From positions 1-49,654 of the IMG/VR virus record IMGVR_UViG_3300034164_000003: DNA of 49,654 nt; one strand, 5' to 3'. Source of the stretch: a virus. Made by a program: the position numbers and the translations under genes. The notes beneath the pieces were generated by a model. That model did not search any database. It saw only the letters and a list, made by a program, of their open reading frames with translations, and was not told where the DNA came from. Below, piece after piece: positions 41,326 through 48,245 of this stretch (position 1 is its first letter; every line of letters begins with the position of its first letter).

Positions 41326-41460
41326 ATGACCAATGAAACTTTCCAATCCGCCGATGGCACGATTAGATGCCGGCAATGCCATCTGATTGTTTGTGACTGC
41401 ACTTGTCGCCAAGATCATCCACTGCGCGTATTGTTGCGCGCATTGGGGTTTATCCATTAG
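41326..41460 (+). CDS. 44-aa cysteine-rich peptide
   Basis: RCRQCHLIVCDCTCRQDH holds five Cys and two His within 18 residues, a likely zinc knuckle. The leader ATAGGAGAAGCAAAT copies that of the 40563 gene. Confidence 0.55.
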   Translation: MTNETFQSADGTIRCRQCHLIVCDCTCRQDHPLRVLLRALGFIH

Positions 41461-41476
41461 TCCCGCCTCACATGAT

Positions 41477-41707
41477 CTATCTCCCCGGCTTCGGTGACCG
41501 TGTAAGTGCCCGCCGGTGATGCGCCCGAGACGTCAGGCGCAGCGGGACCGAGCCCTTTGTGCAGCCAAGCCCAGGACATTTAATCCGCTTAATCCCATCC
41601 AGCAGCTTACCACTGATACATTCACCATAACCCAGCTCGTGCCAGGCTTTATAATACCTCCACCTTGCCCAGCGCTCCATGGCCTCCTTAATGTCAAACT
41701 TAGTCAT
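41477..41707 (-). CDS. Possible late-gene regulator (antitermination-like), 76 aa
   Basis: MTKFDIKEAMERWARWRYYK and LGYGECISGKLLDGI resemble the N-terminal part of short phage Q/RinA-like regulators (a WGRW...G-Y helix pair); CPGLGCTKG starts a zinc-ribbon-like end that then runs into basic sequence. Last gene of the leftward early operon and next to the late genes, the normal place for a late activator. The C-terminus may be frameshifted. Confidence 0.45.
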   Translation of the reverse strand: MTKFDIKEAMERWARWRYYKAWHELGYGECISGKLLDGIKRIKCPGLGCTKGSVPLRLTSRAHHRRALTRSPKPGR

Positions 41708-41747
41708 CTTGTGCTGTTATTCTAGCCAGTAATTCAGCGGGGTTCAT
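41700..41747 (-). CDS. 15-aa coupling peptide
   Basis: MNPAELLARITAQDD, ending across the next start (ATGACTAA). Bridges the DHH gene and the possible late regulator. Weak evidence. Confidence 0.25.
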   Translation of the reverse strand: MNPAELLARITAQDD

Positions 41748-41752
41748 TTCCG

Positions 41753-42631
41753 TTATCTCGCCAGTTCATGATCGTATGGAACACGGAACCCAGAGGCATT
41801 TCTATGACCACCACCGCCATATTGCTTAGCAATCTCCGACACGTCCATTCCGGCATCAGTGGACCGCAAACTAAAACACCGTCCATCCGGTGTATCCCAA
41901 TAGCATCCAGCGAATGGCTCATCTTGCGCGAGTTTATGACCGGCATCGGAAGTCAATGTATATGGGAGATTAGCAATCGGTACGCTATGGCCACCAATGA
42001 CAAAGCGACGTGTGACAACTTTTATCAGTTCGTCAATATCCTTAAAATGCTTGCGCTCAATGGCCTCGCCTTCCTTCGCTAAATCCTCTGGACGCGCCAA
42101 CATCAACATGTCCCATACTTTAAAATCGTAAGGATAGGAAAAGACATTGGCCTGAATTTCTCGCGTCCTTGGAATGGCAAAACGCCATAAATCACGATCC
42201 TCGATGTGATTAATAAGTGCCGGTCTCGGCTCATCGGGGAAAAAGAAATCCCAGGTAATGCCGGCGCCGGAACGATTCATATCAAACAACGCATACAGAC
42301 TCCGCGTTACGCCTTCACAACGATCCTGATAAACGTTCATTAAATGTTGCTGCCAGCTTGAGGCGGCATGGCCAGCAAATTCCAAATCAGAGGCGGCGCT
42401 CTTATGGTGATCCAGCACAAGAATGGACGAGGCATATGCGGCCATTTCTTCCAACACTGGACGCTTATAACTGAAGTCTACGAGGATAACGTCACGGTTC
42501 TTTGTGTCAGGTGGGGCGTCTTGATAAACACCAGCATGGAAATCGACATCCATAAGAGCGCGACGGACAACCCAAGCGGCCCCAAAACCATCAGCACAGT
42601 TCCCGTGGTAAATACAAAGTGGTTTACTCAT
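41753..42631 (-). CDS. DHH-family phosphoesterase
   Basis: 292 residues from the ATG at 42631 (AGAGG 8 bases upstream). Motif I CIYHGNCADGFGAAW, II VILVDFSYKRP, III LVLDHHKSA, and the DHHA1 end AKQYGGGGHRNASGF. Such enzymes (NrnA, RecJ-like) degrade nano-RNAs, cyclic dinucleotides or single-strand DNA. In a phage it may recycle nucleotides or remove signalling dinucleotides used in defence; substrate unknown. Confidence 0.85.
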   Translation of the reverse strand: MSKPLCIYHGNCADGFGAAWVVRRALMDVDFHAGVYQDAPPDTKNRDVILVDFSYKRPVLEEMAAYASSILVLDHHKSAASDLEFAGHAASSWQQHLMNVYQDRCEGVTRSLYALFDMNRSGAGITWDFFFPDEPRPALINHIEDRDLWRFAIPRTREIQANVFSYPYDFKVWDMLMLARPEDLAKEGEAIERKHFKDIDELIKVVTRRFVIGGHSVPIANLPYTLTSDAGHKLAQDEPFAGCYWDTPDGRCFSLRSTDAGMDVSEIAKQYGGGGHRNASGFRVPYDHELAR

Positions 42632-42704
42632 CGTCATATCCTCTGTTAATACGGCTTCCCCTTGCCCACCGTTCCATGATTTCTTTAATGTCAAAATTTG
42701 TCAT
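42624..42704 (-). pseudogene. 26-aa partial duplicate of the 41477 gene N-terminus
   Basis: MTNFDIKEIMERWARG matches MTKFDIKEAMERWARW of the gene at 41707 in 13 of 16 residues, then diverges and stops at the DHH gene start. A degenerate copy or a leader that couples to the DHH gene. Confidence 0.55.
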
Positions 42705-42969
42705 GCGTTTTATAAATTACCTTAATCGCCTCATCTAAATCATGCGCGACCGCAACCTGTCCGTTCCATGTTCCATGCCACATTTTTTGATCGTTGTTCA
42801 GCCGCCCGTGATCACTTTTTATTTCGATCAAATAATTCTTACCTCTAAATCCGATCAGTAAATCCGGTGCGCCTCGCTTAACTTGATTCAGAATTTGCAC
42901 CGAAGCACCGAGCTTCATCAGGCCGTTTACAATGCCGGGTTGATTCTGATCTATTTTAGCGGCGCGCAT
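42691..42969 (-). CDS. VRR-NUC-like PD-(D/E)XK nuclease
   Basis: 92 residues. VKRGAPDLLIGFRGKNYLIE followed by IKSD and DHGRLNNDQKMWH shows the PD...E-x-K core of minimal VRR-NUC domains. Phage copies are short stand-alone nucleases thought to act on branched or recombining DNA. Adjacent to the Ref-like gene. Confidence 0.82.
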   Translation of the reverse strand: MRAAKIDQNQPGIVNGLMKLGASVQILNQVKRGAPDLLIGFRGKNYLIEIKSDHGRLNNDQKMWHGTWNGQVAVAHDLDEAIKVIYKTHDKF

Positions 42970-43227
42970 TTATTTTAAAATGCCCTCCTCAATCGCCCTA
43001 CCCAATGTCCGCGCTACATATTCCAACTGACTACCGTGACGCTCCTCCCATGATTGCCACCCGCGTGAATGCAGGTCCGTATGTTCCATGCGGGTAAGTG
43101 GGATTACGGCCCAATCAGCCGCCTTCACTGAACCGCCGAAACCGTGTCCCTTTATGTGATGTGGTTCCGTGCCGATTTGTTCGCTAATACAACTCGGCAG
43201 AGTTCTAACATAGGCCAGATATTTCAT
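42970..43227 (-). CDS. Ref/DUF968-like HNH recombination nuclease
   Basis: 85 residues from Met 43227 (MKYLAYVRTLPSC); in-frame Mets at 43263 and 43287 overlap the HNH-AP2 gene and may be used. TEPHHIKGHGFGGSVKAADW and PLTRMEHTDLHSRGW carry the His cluster of Ref-type nucleases, which cut DNA beside RecA filaments in P1. Confidence 0.75.
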   Translation of the reverse strand: MKYLAYVRTLPSCISEQIGTEPHHIKGHGFGGSVKAADWAVIPLTRMEHTDLHSRGWQSWEERHGSQLEYVARTLGRAIEEGILK

Positions 43228-43705
43228 GGATTCCCATCTCTTTTTCTTTTGCAAATCTTGCATTGATTGCCTCTTCTCTATTTTCATAAAATCCTATGTG
43301 CTCGCGTGATTTTTTGCCCCCAATGTAAGCATGCCATTTCTGCAAACGCTTATTCCATGAAACTCCCTTGTGACCGGAAATATTATTAGATGGAATGCCG
43401 GAATTAAATGAATTTATTCTCTTTGTCGCTTCGCGCAGATTCTCTATTCTATTGTCGCCCTTAATTCGATTTATATGGTCTAGCATAATTGGCTTATACC
43501 CAAAATGGTAAATCCATACTAGATGATGTACCTTCCAAGGCCGACCGGAAAAATGCGTAACTATGTAACCGTCTTTGTCTTTCGTTCCTACGATTGATCC
43601 AGCCTTCCATATTCTGCAACTATCTATTGTTTTTATTCGCGTTAGAAATCCTGTGCTTTCATTATATGAAAAACATTCGCGCAACAGTCTTTGCATTTTA
43701 GTCAT
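43205..43705 (-). CDS. HNH endonuclease with AP2-like domain
   Basis: 166 residues. VHHLVWIYHFGYKPIMLDHI then RIKGDNRIENLREATKRINS is the HNH core; ISGHKGVSWNKRLQKWHAYI and HIGFYENREEAINARF form the AP2-like part. It starts in an ATGA overlap with a truncated Ref-like frame and ends inside the intact Ref-like gene, so it looks inserted in that locus. Confidence 0.88.
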   Translation of the reverse strand: MTKMQRLLRECFSYNESTGFLTRIKTIDSCRIWKAGSIVGTKDKDGYIVTHFSGRPWKVHHLVWIYHFGYKPIMLDHINRIKGDNRIENLREATKRINSFNSGIPSNNISGHKGVSWNKRLQKWHAYIGGKKSREHIGFYENREEAINARFAKEKEMGIHEISGLC

Positions 43706-43821
43706 AAAAGATAATCGTCCGCCGGCAGTCCGCTGACTACGCTAGGCAGGCTCTTAACGTAGTTGAGATAGGCGCGGCTACGCCAACTTTGATGTTTGGG
43801 AATAATTGGACGGTTTAGCAT
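43702..43821 (-). pseudogene. Truncated Ref-like N-terminus, 39 aa
   Basis: MLNRPIIPKHQSWRSRAYLN and YVKSLPSVVSGLPADD match the opening of DUF968/Ref-type proteins up to just before the His cluster, then stop at the HNH gene start. Compare YLAYVRTLPS in the downstream copy. Confidence 0.55.
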
Positions 43822-43991
43822 TTCTTTAACCAGCACATATAAAATCTGCCCATCGCTATATAAATATGGTAGCCATGCCGCTCTGAGAAAAGAGCAATGG
43901 GACGCTTTCTTAAATTCTTAAAATAAAGCCCACGGCCAAATAATCTAAACCAAAACGCACCCGGGAATTTGGCATAACAAAATTTTCTCAT
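43815..43991 (-). CDS. Small basic aromatic protein, 58 aa
   Basis: MRKFCYAKFPGAFWFRLFGR, GYHIYIAMGRFYMCWLKKC. Hydrophobic and Arg/Lys-rich. It may associate with membrane. ATGA overlap with the gene upstream; 7-base overlap downstream. Confidence 0.5.
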   Translation of the reverse strand: MRKFCYAKFPGAFWFRLFGRGLYFKNLRKRPIALFSERHGYHIYIAMGRFYMCWLKKC

Positions 43992-44386
43992 CCAGCCTCC
44001 CTTATCGGTATCGCCACGCCCATCATTCCCGCGATGGATCGGCTATGCTCAACAAAGTTTGACATCTCATCCCATGGCAATACGTCCCGCTCGCCGTCCT
44101 CGTTTTCGGTAGTGGTGCGCCGTGGCGTTTCGCGCAGTCGCCCATTAAACTCTTTCATCACCCACCCGAAGTATTCCCCGCAAAGAAGGCGGTGTGTTTC
44201 CTTTGGCGACTCTCCGCAGTAATTGGCTAAGGGCGTAACAACCGATACAAAGTAATATCGGTTGAATGGGATGCTGCGCGGTTTCTTATATGGTCCCCAT
44301 TCGACTTCGACCGGCAAAGGTATTTCATACAGCCTTTCAATGAAGGCTGCTCTTTGCGGGTCGGTGCGGAGGATGGATTGCGTCAT
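43988..44386 (-). CDS. Hypothetical early protein, 132 aa
   Basis: RSIPFNRYYFVSVVTPLANY, EYFGWVMKEFNGRLRETPRR and SNFVEHSRSIAGMMGVAIP are familiar from replication/recombination regions of phages, where related proteins are uncharacterised. ATGA overlaps on both sides. Confidence 0.6.
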   Translation of the reverse strand: MTQSILRTDPQRAAFIERLYEIPLPVEVEWGPYKKPRSIPFNRYYFVSVVTPLANYCGESPKETHRLLCGEYFGWVMKEFNGRLRETPRRTTTENEDGERDVLPWDEMSNFVEHSRSIAGMMGVAIPIREAG

Positions 44387-44613
44387 TCTTCTTTTCTCAT
44401 CAGCCTGCCGATATGATATCGCCCGCCAATAATATCTAAAAACCCGTACTTCACCATTTGCGTTAAATGATGCTTAATCTTTTGCGGCGATGTTTTTTCC
44501 ATACCGATACGTTTGCTGATTTCGCGCAATGACAGCTCATCGATACCTTTATCCTGCACCAAATCCATAATGGCGCATTGAATTGGATGCGCGGCGATTT
44601 TGTATTTTGTCAT
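44383..44613 (-). CDS. Winged-helix DNA-binding protein, 76 aa
   Basis: IDELSLREISKRIGMEKTSP then QKIKHHLTQMVKYGFLDII and a wing GGRYHIGRL form a LexA N-terminal-like or replication-terminator-type winged helix. A small transcription or replication factor is likely. Coupled to neighbours by ATGA overlaps. Confidence 0.65.
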   Translation of the reverse strand: MTKYKIAAHPIQCAIMDLVQDKGIDELSLREISKRIGMEKTSPQKIKHHLTQMVKYGFLDIIGGRYHIGRLMRKEE

Positions 44614-44846
44614 TTCACCTTCCCATTGATCGAAGGCTTGATATCCGGCGGCTTAAGCGTCAACTGAAATGGCTGACCGTTTCGATACGATATTGTGACC
44701 TCGCCGCCTTGGAGATAATCTACTAAAGCTCGTGGTGCGGAAGCTTGAGTAGCTTTGTACCAGCCATAACAGACACCAAACGTCTGCGCGGAGCCGAAAA
44801 CGATGCCGGCCAAAAGAAAGTATATTTGTTTGCGCGATATTCTCAT
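44610..44846 (-). CDS. Membrane-anchored small protein, 78 aa
   Basis: One N-terminal membrane segment (IYFLLAGIVFGSAQTFGVCY) and a short extracytoplasmic domain with VTISYRNGQPFQLTLKPPDI. Function unknown. Confidence 0.55.
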   Translation of the reverse strand: MRISRKQIYFLLAGIVFGSAQTFGVCYGWYKATQASAPRALVDYLQGGEVTISYRNGQPFQLTLKPPDIKPSINGKVK

Positions 44847-44868
44847 TTGAATAGTTCCTGGTTAGTTT

Positions 44869-45099
44869 TCATGAAAGCAGCCACATCGCAAGCCGCCATT
44901 TCCAAGTCGGCAAATTGGGATTGACACATAGAAGTTTTTCACCGGCTGCATGCCATTTATCTACTGGCGCAACAATTACATGCCCGCCGCAATTAATGCC
45001 TATGCCGCCACTTTCCGTAACGTGAATACTCGGCGAATAAAAACTGGTTGGATCTTTGCGCCAAATTTCTCTATCTGTGTTAATAGCTGATTCGATCAT
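44869..45099 (-). CDS. Conserved phage protein (MIESAINTD family), 76 aa
   Basis: The start at 45099 is chosen because MIESAINTDREIWRKDPTSF followed by SPSIHVTESGGIGINCGGHV is the complete conserved unit of this phage family as I recall it; GGGAGAACCCT lies before it. The frame stays open upstream of 45099 but out of register with known homologues. Unknown function. Confidence 0.65.
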   Translation of the reverse strand: MIESAINTDREIWRKDPTSFYSPSIHVTESGGIGINCGGHVIVAPVDKWHAAGEKLLCVNPNLPTWKWRLAMWLLS

Positions 45100-45296
45100 A
45101 GGGTTCTCCCGCACTGATTCACCGGCAACAGTCCAAATCTGGTACGTACAAATAAATCCCCATTCACCTTTTTTAAACCAAACGTCAGCAGCGGTCCCTT
45201 GACCTTTTGGCGTAGCTGCCAATAGGCGTACTGTTCGATAGCTACCGACCTATCCGTGTAAAAACGATCCTGGGCTTTGAGTGTGGCGGCGTTCAT
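45096..45296 (-). CDS. Hypothetical early protein, 66 aa
   Basis: The start at 45296 (MNAATLKAQDRFYTDRSVAI) uses an ATGA overlap with the gene before and GGGAAAAGAA upstream. ATGA at its end as well. Beta-rich end. Unknown. Confidence 0.55.
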   Translation of the reverse strand: MNAATLKAQDRFYTDRSVAIEQYAYWQLRQKVKGPLLTFGLKKVNGDLFVRTRFGLLPVNQCGRTL

Positions 45297-45520
45297 TTCT
45301 TTTCCCTCACATTCACAAGCCGCTCTCCGAATTTCTCCCGCAAAGATTTCTCCGCCGCGTCTAATTCCACGCCTGCCGTAAAATAAATTAACCAACTTGG
45401 CGAGCCGGCAAGCTGGTATTCGTAAACGCGGACTTGTTTCGCCGGTTCAGCAATTCTGCTTGCCTTTGTTTTTTCGTAGGCTTCCTGCGCGCTTTTAAGG
45501 CTTGCGTAGAGGTCGGTCAT
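45293..45520 (-). CDS. Hypothetical early protein, 75 aa
   Basis: Starts at ATG 45520 touching the previous stop (TGATG). MTDLYASLKSAQEAYEKTKA is a helix, followed by strand-rich VRVYEYQLAGSPSWLIYF. Unknown. Confidence 0.55.
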   Translation of the reverse strand: MTDLYASLKSAQEAYEKTKASRIAEPAKQVRVYEYQLAGSPSWLIYFTAGVELDAAEKSLREKFGERLVNVREKK

Positions 45521-45897
45521 CAATGCGTCCGCTCACTTATGCGCCTAACCCGCAATTCAAACTGTTGCCACGATTCCCCACGATTAGCTTGTATACCCAA
45601 ACGTTTGGCAGTAGCTTCGACATCAAACTTCATAGAAAATTTATCCGCTTTTTCAACTTCTGGTAACTCGTCTTCCCAACACTCGGCGCGTATCCACGTA
45701 GCCGGGTATTTCCATTCCGGGACGAATCTCTGCGCCAGTTTCATTTTTTCCCGGTGCTGAATCTGCGCATGAATGGCACGAATCATTAAGCCTATTAACT
45801 CCTCGGAAGGATTGAGCTTTGCGAAAGCTTTTCGAGCCGCGCCTTTGGATACCTTTAAAGGGTAATGCTGGTACCATTTATCGAATAGCTCGGACAT
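45520..45897 (-). CDS. Replication organiser-like protein (O C-terminal type), 125 aa
   Basis: The start at 45897 (MSELFDKWYQHYP; TTTGGAGAAGAA upstream). FDKWYQHYPLKVSKGAARKA and KYPATWIRAECWEDE are the C-terminal signature of phage replication initiation proteins that recruit the host helicase loader. The DNA-binding N-terminal half normal in those proteins is missing, so this may be a minimal or divided version. Confidence 0.65.
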   Translation of the reverse strand: MSELFDKWYQHYPLKVSKGAARKAFAKLNPSEELIGLMIRAIHAQIQHREKMKLAQRFVPEWKYPATWIRAECWEDELPEVEKADKFSMKFDVEATAKRLGIQANRGESWQQFELRVRRISERTH

Positions 45898-46059
45898 TTC
45901 TTCTCCAAATTTAAGACAAAGAAAACCCAAGAACGCCAAAAATTACATCCTCGCATCCCTTCCACAGTGGCGTTTAGCTACGTTTCTTTATCGGGGCCGG
46001 CTGTGTTCCAGATCCCCTAGGGTAGTTCCCCGGTCGCCGAAGCGACTTCCCCCGCCTAG
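45898..46059 (-). other. 162-bp structured non-coding gap
   Basis: On the minus strand it contains a stable GTCGC-TTCG-GCGAC tetraloop hairpin and a pairing CCGGGG/CCCCG. No reading frame of note. Lies between the HNH gene and the replication gene; may be the scar of the HNH insertion, a promoter region or an origin. Confidence 0.35.
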
Positions 46060-46692
46060 CTATGTCGTTAGCTTTTTACGTTTGTTAATTTCTACAGCAG
46101 CAGTCAGAACTCTTTCTATGGGCCAGCCATATCTAATTCTTTGTGAAAGCGTTGTTTGACAAATTTCAAGCTCTCGACTCCATTCGGTCAGGGTCAAAGA
46201 ACGACCGTTATGAGTTAATATTCTGTTATTACGGCGATTGTTATGTTGCTCAATTCCGGTCGCCCATCGACAATTATTTGGTTCGTAATTGCCGTTATTG
46301 TTTTTACGATCAATGGAAAGTTTTAGCGGACGCTCACCCATGTCGGCCAAGAAGTTTTCAAATGTGAGCCAGTGTTCGCAAACTGTGATGCCGCGGCCGC
46401 CATAGTTTTTATATCCGATAGATTTTTTATCAAAGCAACGCCTTATCATTTCATACCATATTTTATGAGTTGCGTTGGTGCTGAAACCATGCTTTGTCTT
46501 GTTCGCTGTTAATAATTCACTCCTTAAACAACCACATGATCTTGTGGTGCCTTTTAAAAGGTTGCCGCGCAATACAGTAACGGTATTCCCGCAATCACAC
46601 TTACAAAGCCATCGCTTCTTATAATGCTTGTCGCGCCCATTGGAAGAGATCGCCAAAAGGCGACCAAATCTTTTGTTTAATAGATCGCTCAT
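46060..46692 (-). CDS. HNH endonuclease with N-terminal zinc finger
   Basis: 210 residues from Met 46692 (MSDLLNKRFGRLLA). LCKCDCGNTVTVLRGNLLKG and RSCGCL form a zinc finger; HKIWYEMIRRCFDKKSIGY then LSIDRKNNNGNYEPNNCRWA is the HNH-type nuclease core; the C-terminal ~40 residues read as a helix-turn-helix (SLTLTEWSRELEICQTTL). Typical homing endonuclease of phage introns or intergenic spaces. Confidence 0.85.
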   Translation of the reverse strand: MSDLLNKRFGRLLAISSNGRDKHYKKRWLCKCDCGNTVTVLRGNLLKGTTRSCGCLRSELLTANKTKHGFSTNATHKIWYEMIRRCFDKKSIGYKNYGGRGITVCEHWLTFENFLADMGERPLKLSIDRKNNNGNYEPNNCRWATGIEQHNNRRNNRILTHNGRSLTLTEWSRELEICQTTLSQRIRYGWPIERVLTAAVEINKRKKLTT

Positions 46693-46694
46693 TT

Positions 46695-47036
46695 TCAGGT
46701 AGGGAAAATGAAAAAAAAGAACTCCGCCCGGCTCGACACGCCGCACTTTTCATAAATCGTAGAGATATGCTGTTTTAAGGTCTTATCGCTGTTGCCGGCG
46801 ATGTGCGCCATATCAGCGGTGGATAGACCTTTCAACAAAAGATGTGCGACTTCCACTTCTTTGAGCGTGAGCGCGGGGACACCGGCCAGGATACGATCAC
46901 GGTGTTGGGTAAGCGGCGTACTGTGTATCGGATGGTAGGTGCTTTTCTTCTCGGCGGCGCGCTCTCTCGCCCATCGATTCTGAGACGCGATCGCTATTTT
47001 ATTTTTTTCTACCGGGAAGCCGTTTTGGAATTTCAT
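46695..47036 (-). CDS. LuxR-type (GerE) HTH regulator, 113 aa
   Basis: Residues ~55-110: ALTLKEVEVAHLLLKGLSTA, AHIAGNSDKTLKQHISTIYE, KCGVSSRAEF, a complete GerE helix-turn-helix. There is no receiver or autoinducer domain; the first ~45 residues are basic and polar. A phage transcription regulator, probably for the leftward operon or lysogeny decision. It ends only two bases before the HNH gene. Confidence 0.85.
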   Translation of the reverse strand: MKFQNGFPVEKNKIAIASQNRWARERAAEKKSTYHPIHSTPLTQHRDRILAGVPALTLKEVEVAHLLLKGLSTADMAHIAGNSDKTLKQHISTIYEKCGVSSRAEFFFFIFPT

Positions 47037-47055
47037 ATAAATTCAACCGTATCCA

Positions 47056-47286
47056 TTACGCCCTCCTCGCCCGCAGTTGATTCTTGCGCTTCCGGGCTCG
47101 CCGTTTGTCCTGCATCGTGGTATGCCGAGACTTAACGGCATGGCGCCCACCGTGCCCGCGCGAATGGTAGGGCTTGAGCTTATCGAGGGCTTTCTGTCGC
47201 TCAACTTCGCTTGGCAACGCCAAAGCCGCGGCTTTTGCAGCGAACCAGGACTTGAGTCTTGCGAAGACGTTGCGGGTGTTATGCAT
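47056..47286 (-). CDS. Highly basic protein, 76 aa
   Basis: HSRGHGGRHAVKSRHTTMQD and KRRARKRKNQLRARRA: an Arg/Lys/His-rich C-terminal half likely to bind nucleic acid, after a helical N-terminus. Overlaps the upstream stop by one base. No family recognised. Confidence 0.55.
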   Translation of the reverse strand: MHNTRNVFARLKSWFAAKAAALALPSEVERQKALDKLKPYHSRGHGGRHAVKSRHTTMQDKRRARKRKNQLRARRA

Positions 47287-47447
47287 TATTTCCTCGCCTC
47301 CGCTTCCAGCTGTCGCACGATAAGTTTCATTAGCCGTTTCCGCCTATTGGCGATTGATTTTTCCGCCTCGCTCTGTGGTTGCACGCCAAGGCCGGCCATT
47401 AAAGCAAACCGATGCCACATGGATTTTTGCGATTCGTTGAAATTCAT
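47286..47447 (-). CDS. Small early protein, 53 aa
   Basis: MNFNESQKSMWHRFALMAGL and ANRRKRLMKLIVRQLEAEAR; helical. GGAGGGGGA before the ATG; ATGA-type overlap with the CII-like gene end. Unknown. Confidence 0.5.
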   Translation of the reverse strand: MNFNESQKSMWHRFALMAGLGVQPQSEAEKSIANRRKRLMKLIVRQLEAEARK

Positions 47448-47764
47448 TCCCCCTCCGTTTTTTCCAAATACTTACGTGCGAAAGCATTTAGACCGTTGTA
47501 AATATCAGGCGAGAGGCAAATAGCGTCGTCGTTGACAACCTTTAGGCCGAGCGCGTCCAGGAAGGCGCCGATTTTGTCGATCGGGACACCGGTATATCCG
47601 GTGAGATATTGACCCACGCTGCCGCCTAATATTTTTTCACCAAGGTAGCCGGACATCTTCGCGGCAATGTCGTCTTGGGTTAATTTCAGTTCGGCACGGC
47701 GCCGATGCATGAGATTTTCAACGTTGCACATGGATTTTACCCACGGTTGATAATGCGGACTCAC
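47444..47764 (-). CDS. CII-like lysogeny regulator
   Basis: 106 residues with GTG start at 47764; Met at 47731 (MCNVENLMHRRR) is an alternative. HRRRAELKLTQDDIAAKMSG, GSVGQYLTGYTGVPIDKIGA and FLDALGLKVVNDD have the form of CII-type HTH proteins. Second gene after cro, where CII is expected. It would activate lysogeny promoters such as that of the repressor. Confidence 0.7.
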   Translation of the reverse strand: MSPHYQPWVKSMCNVENLMHRRRAELKLTQDDIAAKMSGYLGEKILGGSVGQYLTGYTGVPIDKIGAFLDALGLKVVNDDAICLSPDIYNGLNAFARKYLEKTEGE

Positions 47765-47801
47765 GGCTGGTAACGGTGTTTTTGGCGTAGTGGTGAGTCA
47801 T
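47718..47801 (-). CDS. Possible 27-aa peptide before the CII-like gene
   Basis: MTHHYAKNTVTSRESALSTV, overlapping the start of the CII-like frame in another register. No ribosome-binding site is evident. Low support. Confidence 0.25.
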   Translation of the reverse strand: MTHHYAKNTVTSRESALSTVGKIHVQR

Positions 47802-47841
47802 GGAGATTTCTCGTTTTTAATCAGGCATTAGTTGGCAGAAT

Positions 47842-47889
47842 AAAAAATCCCGGCGCCACTCTCTGTCGATAGCAAAGACGCGCGCCGGG
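47842..47889 (-). terminator. Strong terminator after cro
   Basis: CCCGGCGC and GCGCCGGG form an 8-bp GC stem followed on the minus strand by ATTTTTT. It separates cro from the rest of the leftward operon, so later genes need read-through or antitermination. Confidence 0.8.
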
Positions 47890-47940
47890 GAATATCCCGA
47901 AGAAGGGGGAGGAGGAGTAAAGATGTCTTCGGGGGTGAAA

Positions 47941-48144
47941 TCATGGGGCACCAAAAATATCGGGACGCAACTCACGCGACTTTACTTTGCCGCGCGTTAT
48001 CTTTTCGATTTGCTTGGCGCGTTCCGCTGTTATCCGTATGCGCCCGCTTAGCCATTGATGCACGGCGCCTTGCGTAACGCCCATTAATTCAGCAAAGGAG
48101 GCTTGGGTATGATCCCCATTTTGTAGATAGGTTTTTAAATCCAT
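47941..48144 (-). CDS. cro: Cro/YdaS-like repressor
   Basis: 67 residues: HTQASFAELMGVTQGAVHQW, LSGRIRITAERAKQIEKI, SRELRPDIFGAP, the YdaS/Cro helix-turn-helix family. Divergent from the CI-like gene. The -10 box lies 6 bases before the ATG, so the mRNA should be leaderless. Would bind the 15-bp operators and turn off repressor synthesis. Confidence 0.85.
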   Translation of the reverse strand: MDLKTYLQNGDHTQASFAELMGVTQGAVHQWLSGRIRITAERAKQIEKITRGKVKSRELRPDIFGAP

Positions 48145-48150
48145 GTGCGA

Positions 48151-48219
48151 ATAATATCACTGCTACTATCCCTGTCAATAGCTTAGCTATTTGACAGGTT
48201 ATTAGTGTCACTATTAACT
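48151..48219. promoter_or_regulatory. Divergent cro/cI promoters and three operators
   Basis: Leftward: TTGACA (complement of 48173-48178), 16-base spacer, TATTAT (complement of 48151-48156). Rightward: TTGACA 48191-48196, then TTAACT 48214-48219 at 17 bases. The two -35 boxes are the arms of one palindrome (48171-48198) centred on AATAGCTTAGCTATT. Related operators lie at 48153-48167 and 48201-48215, covering each -10 side. Confidence 0.75.
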
Positions 48220-48245
48220 TAAGATATCACAACGCAGAGCTTGCA

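Noticed and set aside
45898-46075. A second group I intron around the zinc-finger HNH gene
   Set aside because: The region has a TTCG hairpin and AACGACATAGC, but no matching P7 partner, and the neighbouring genes do not join into one frame.
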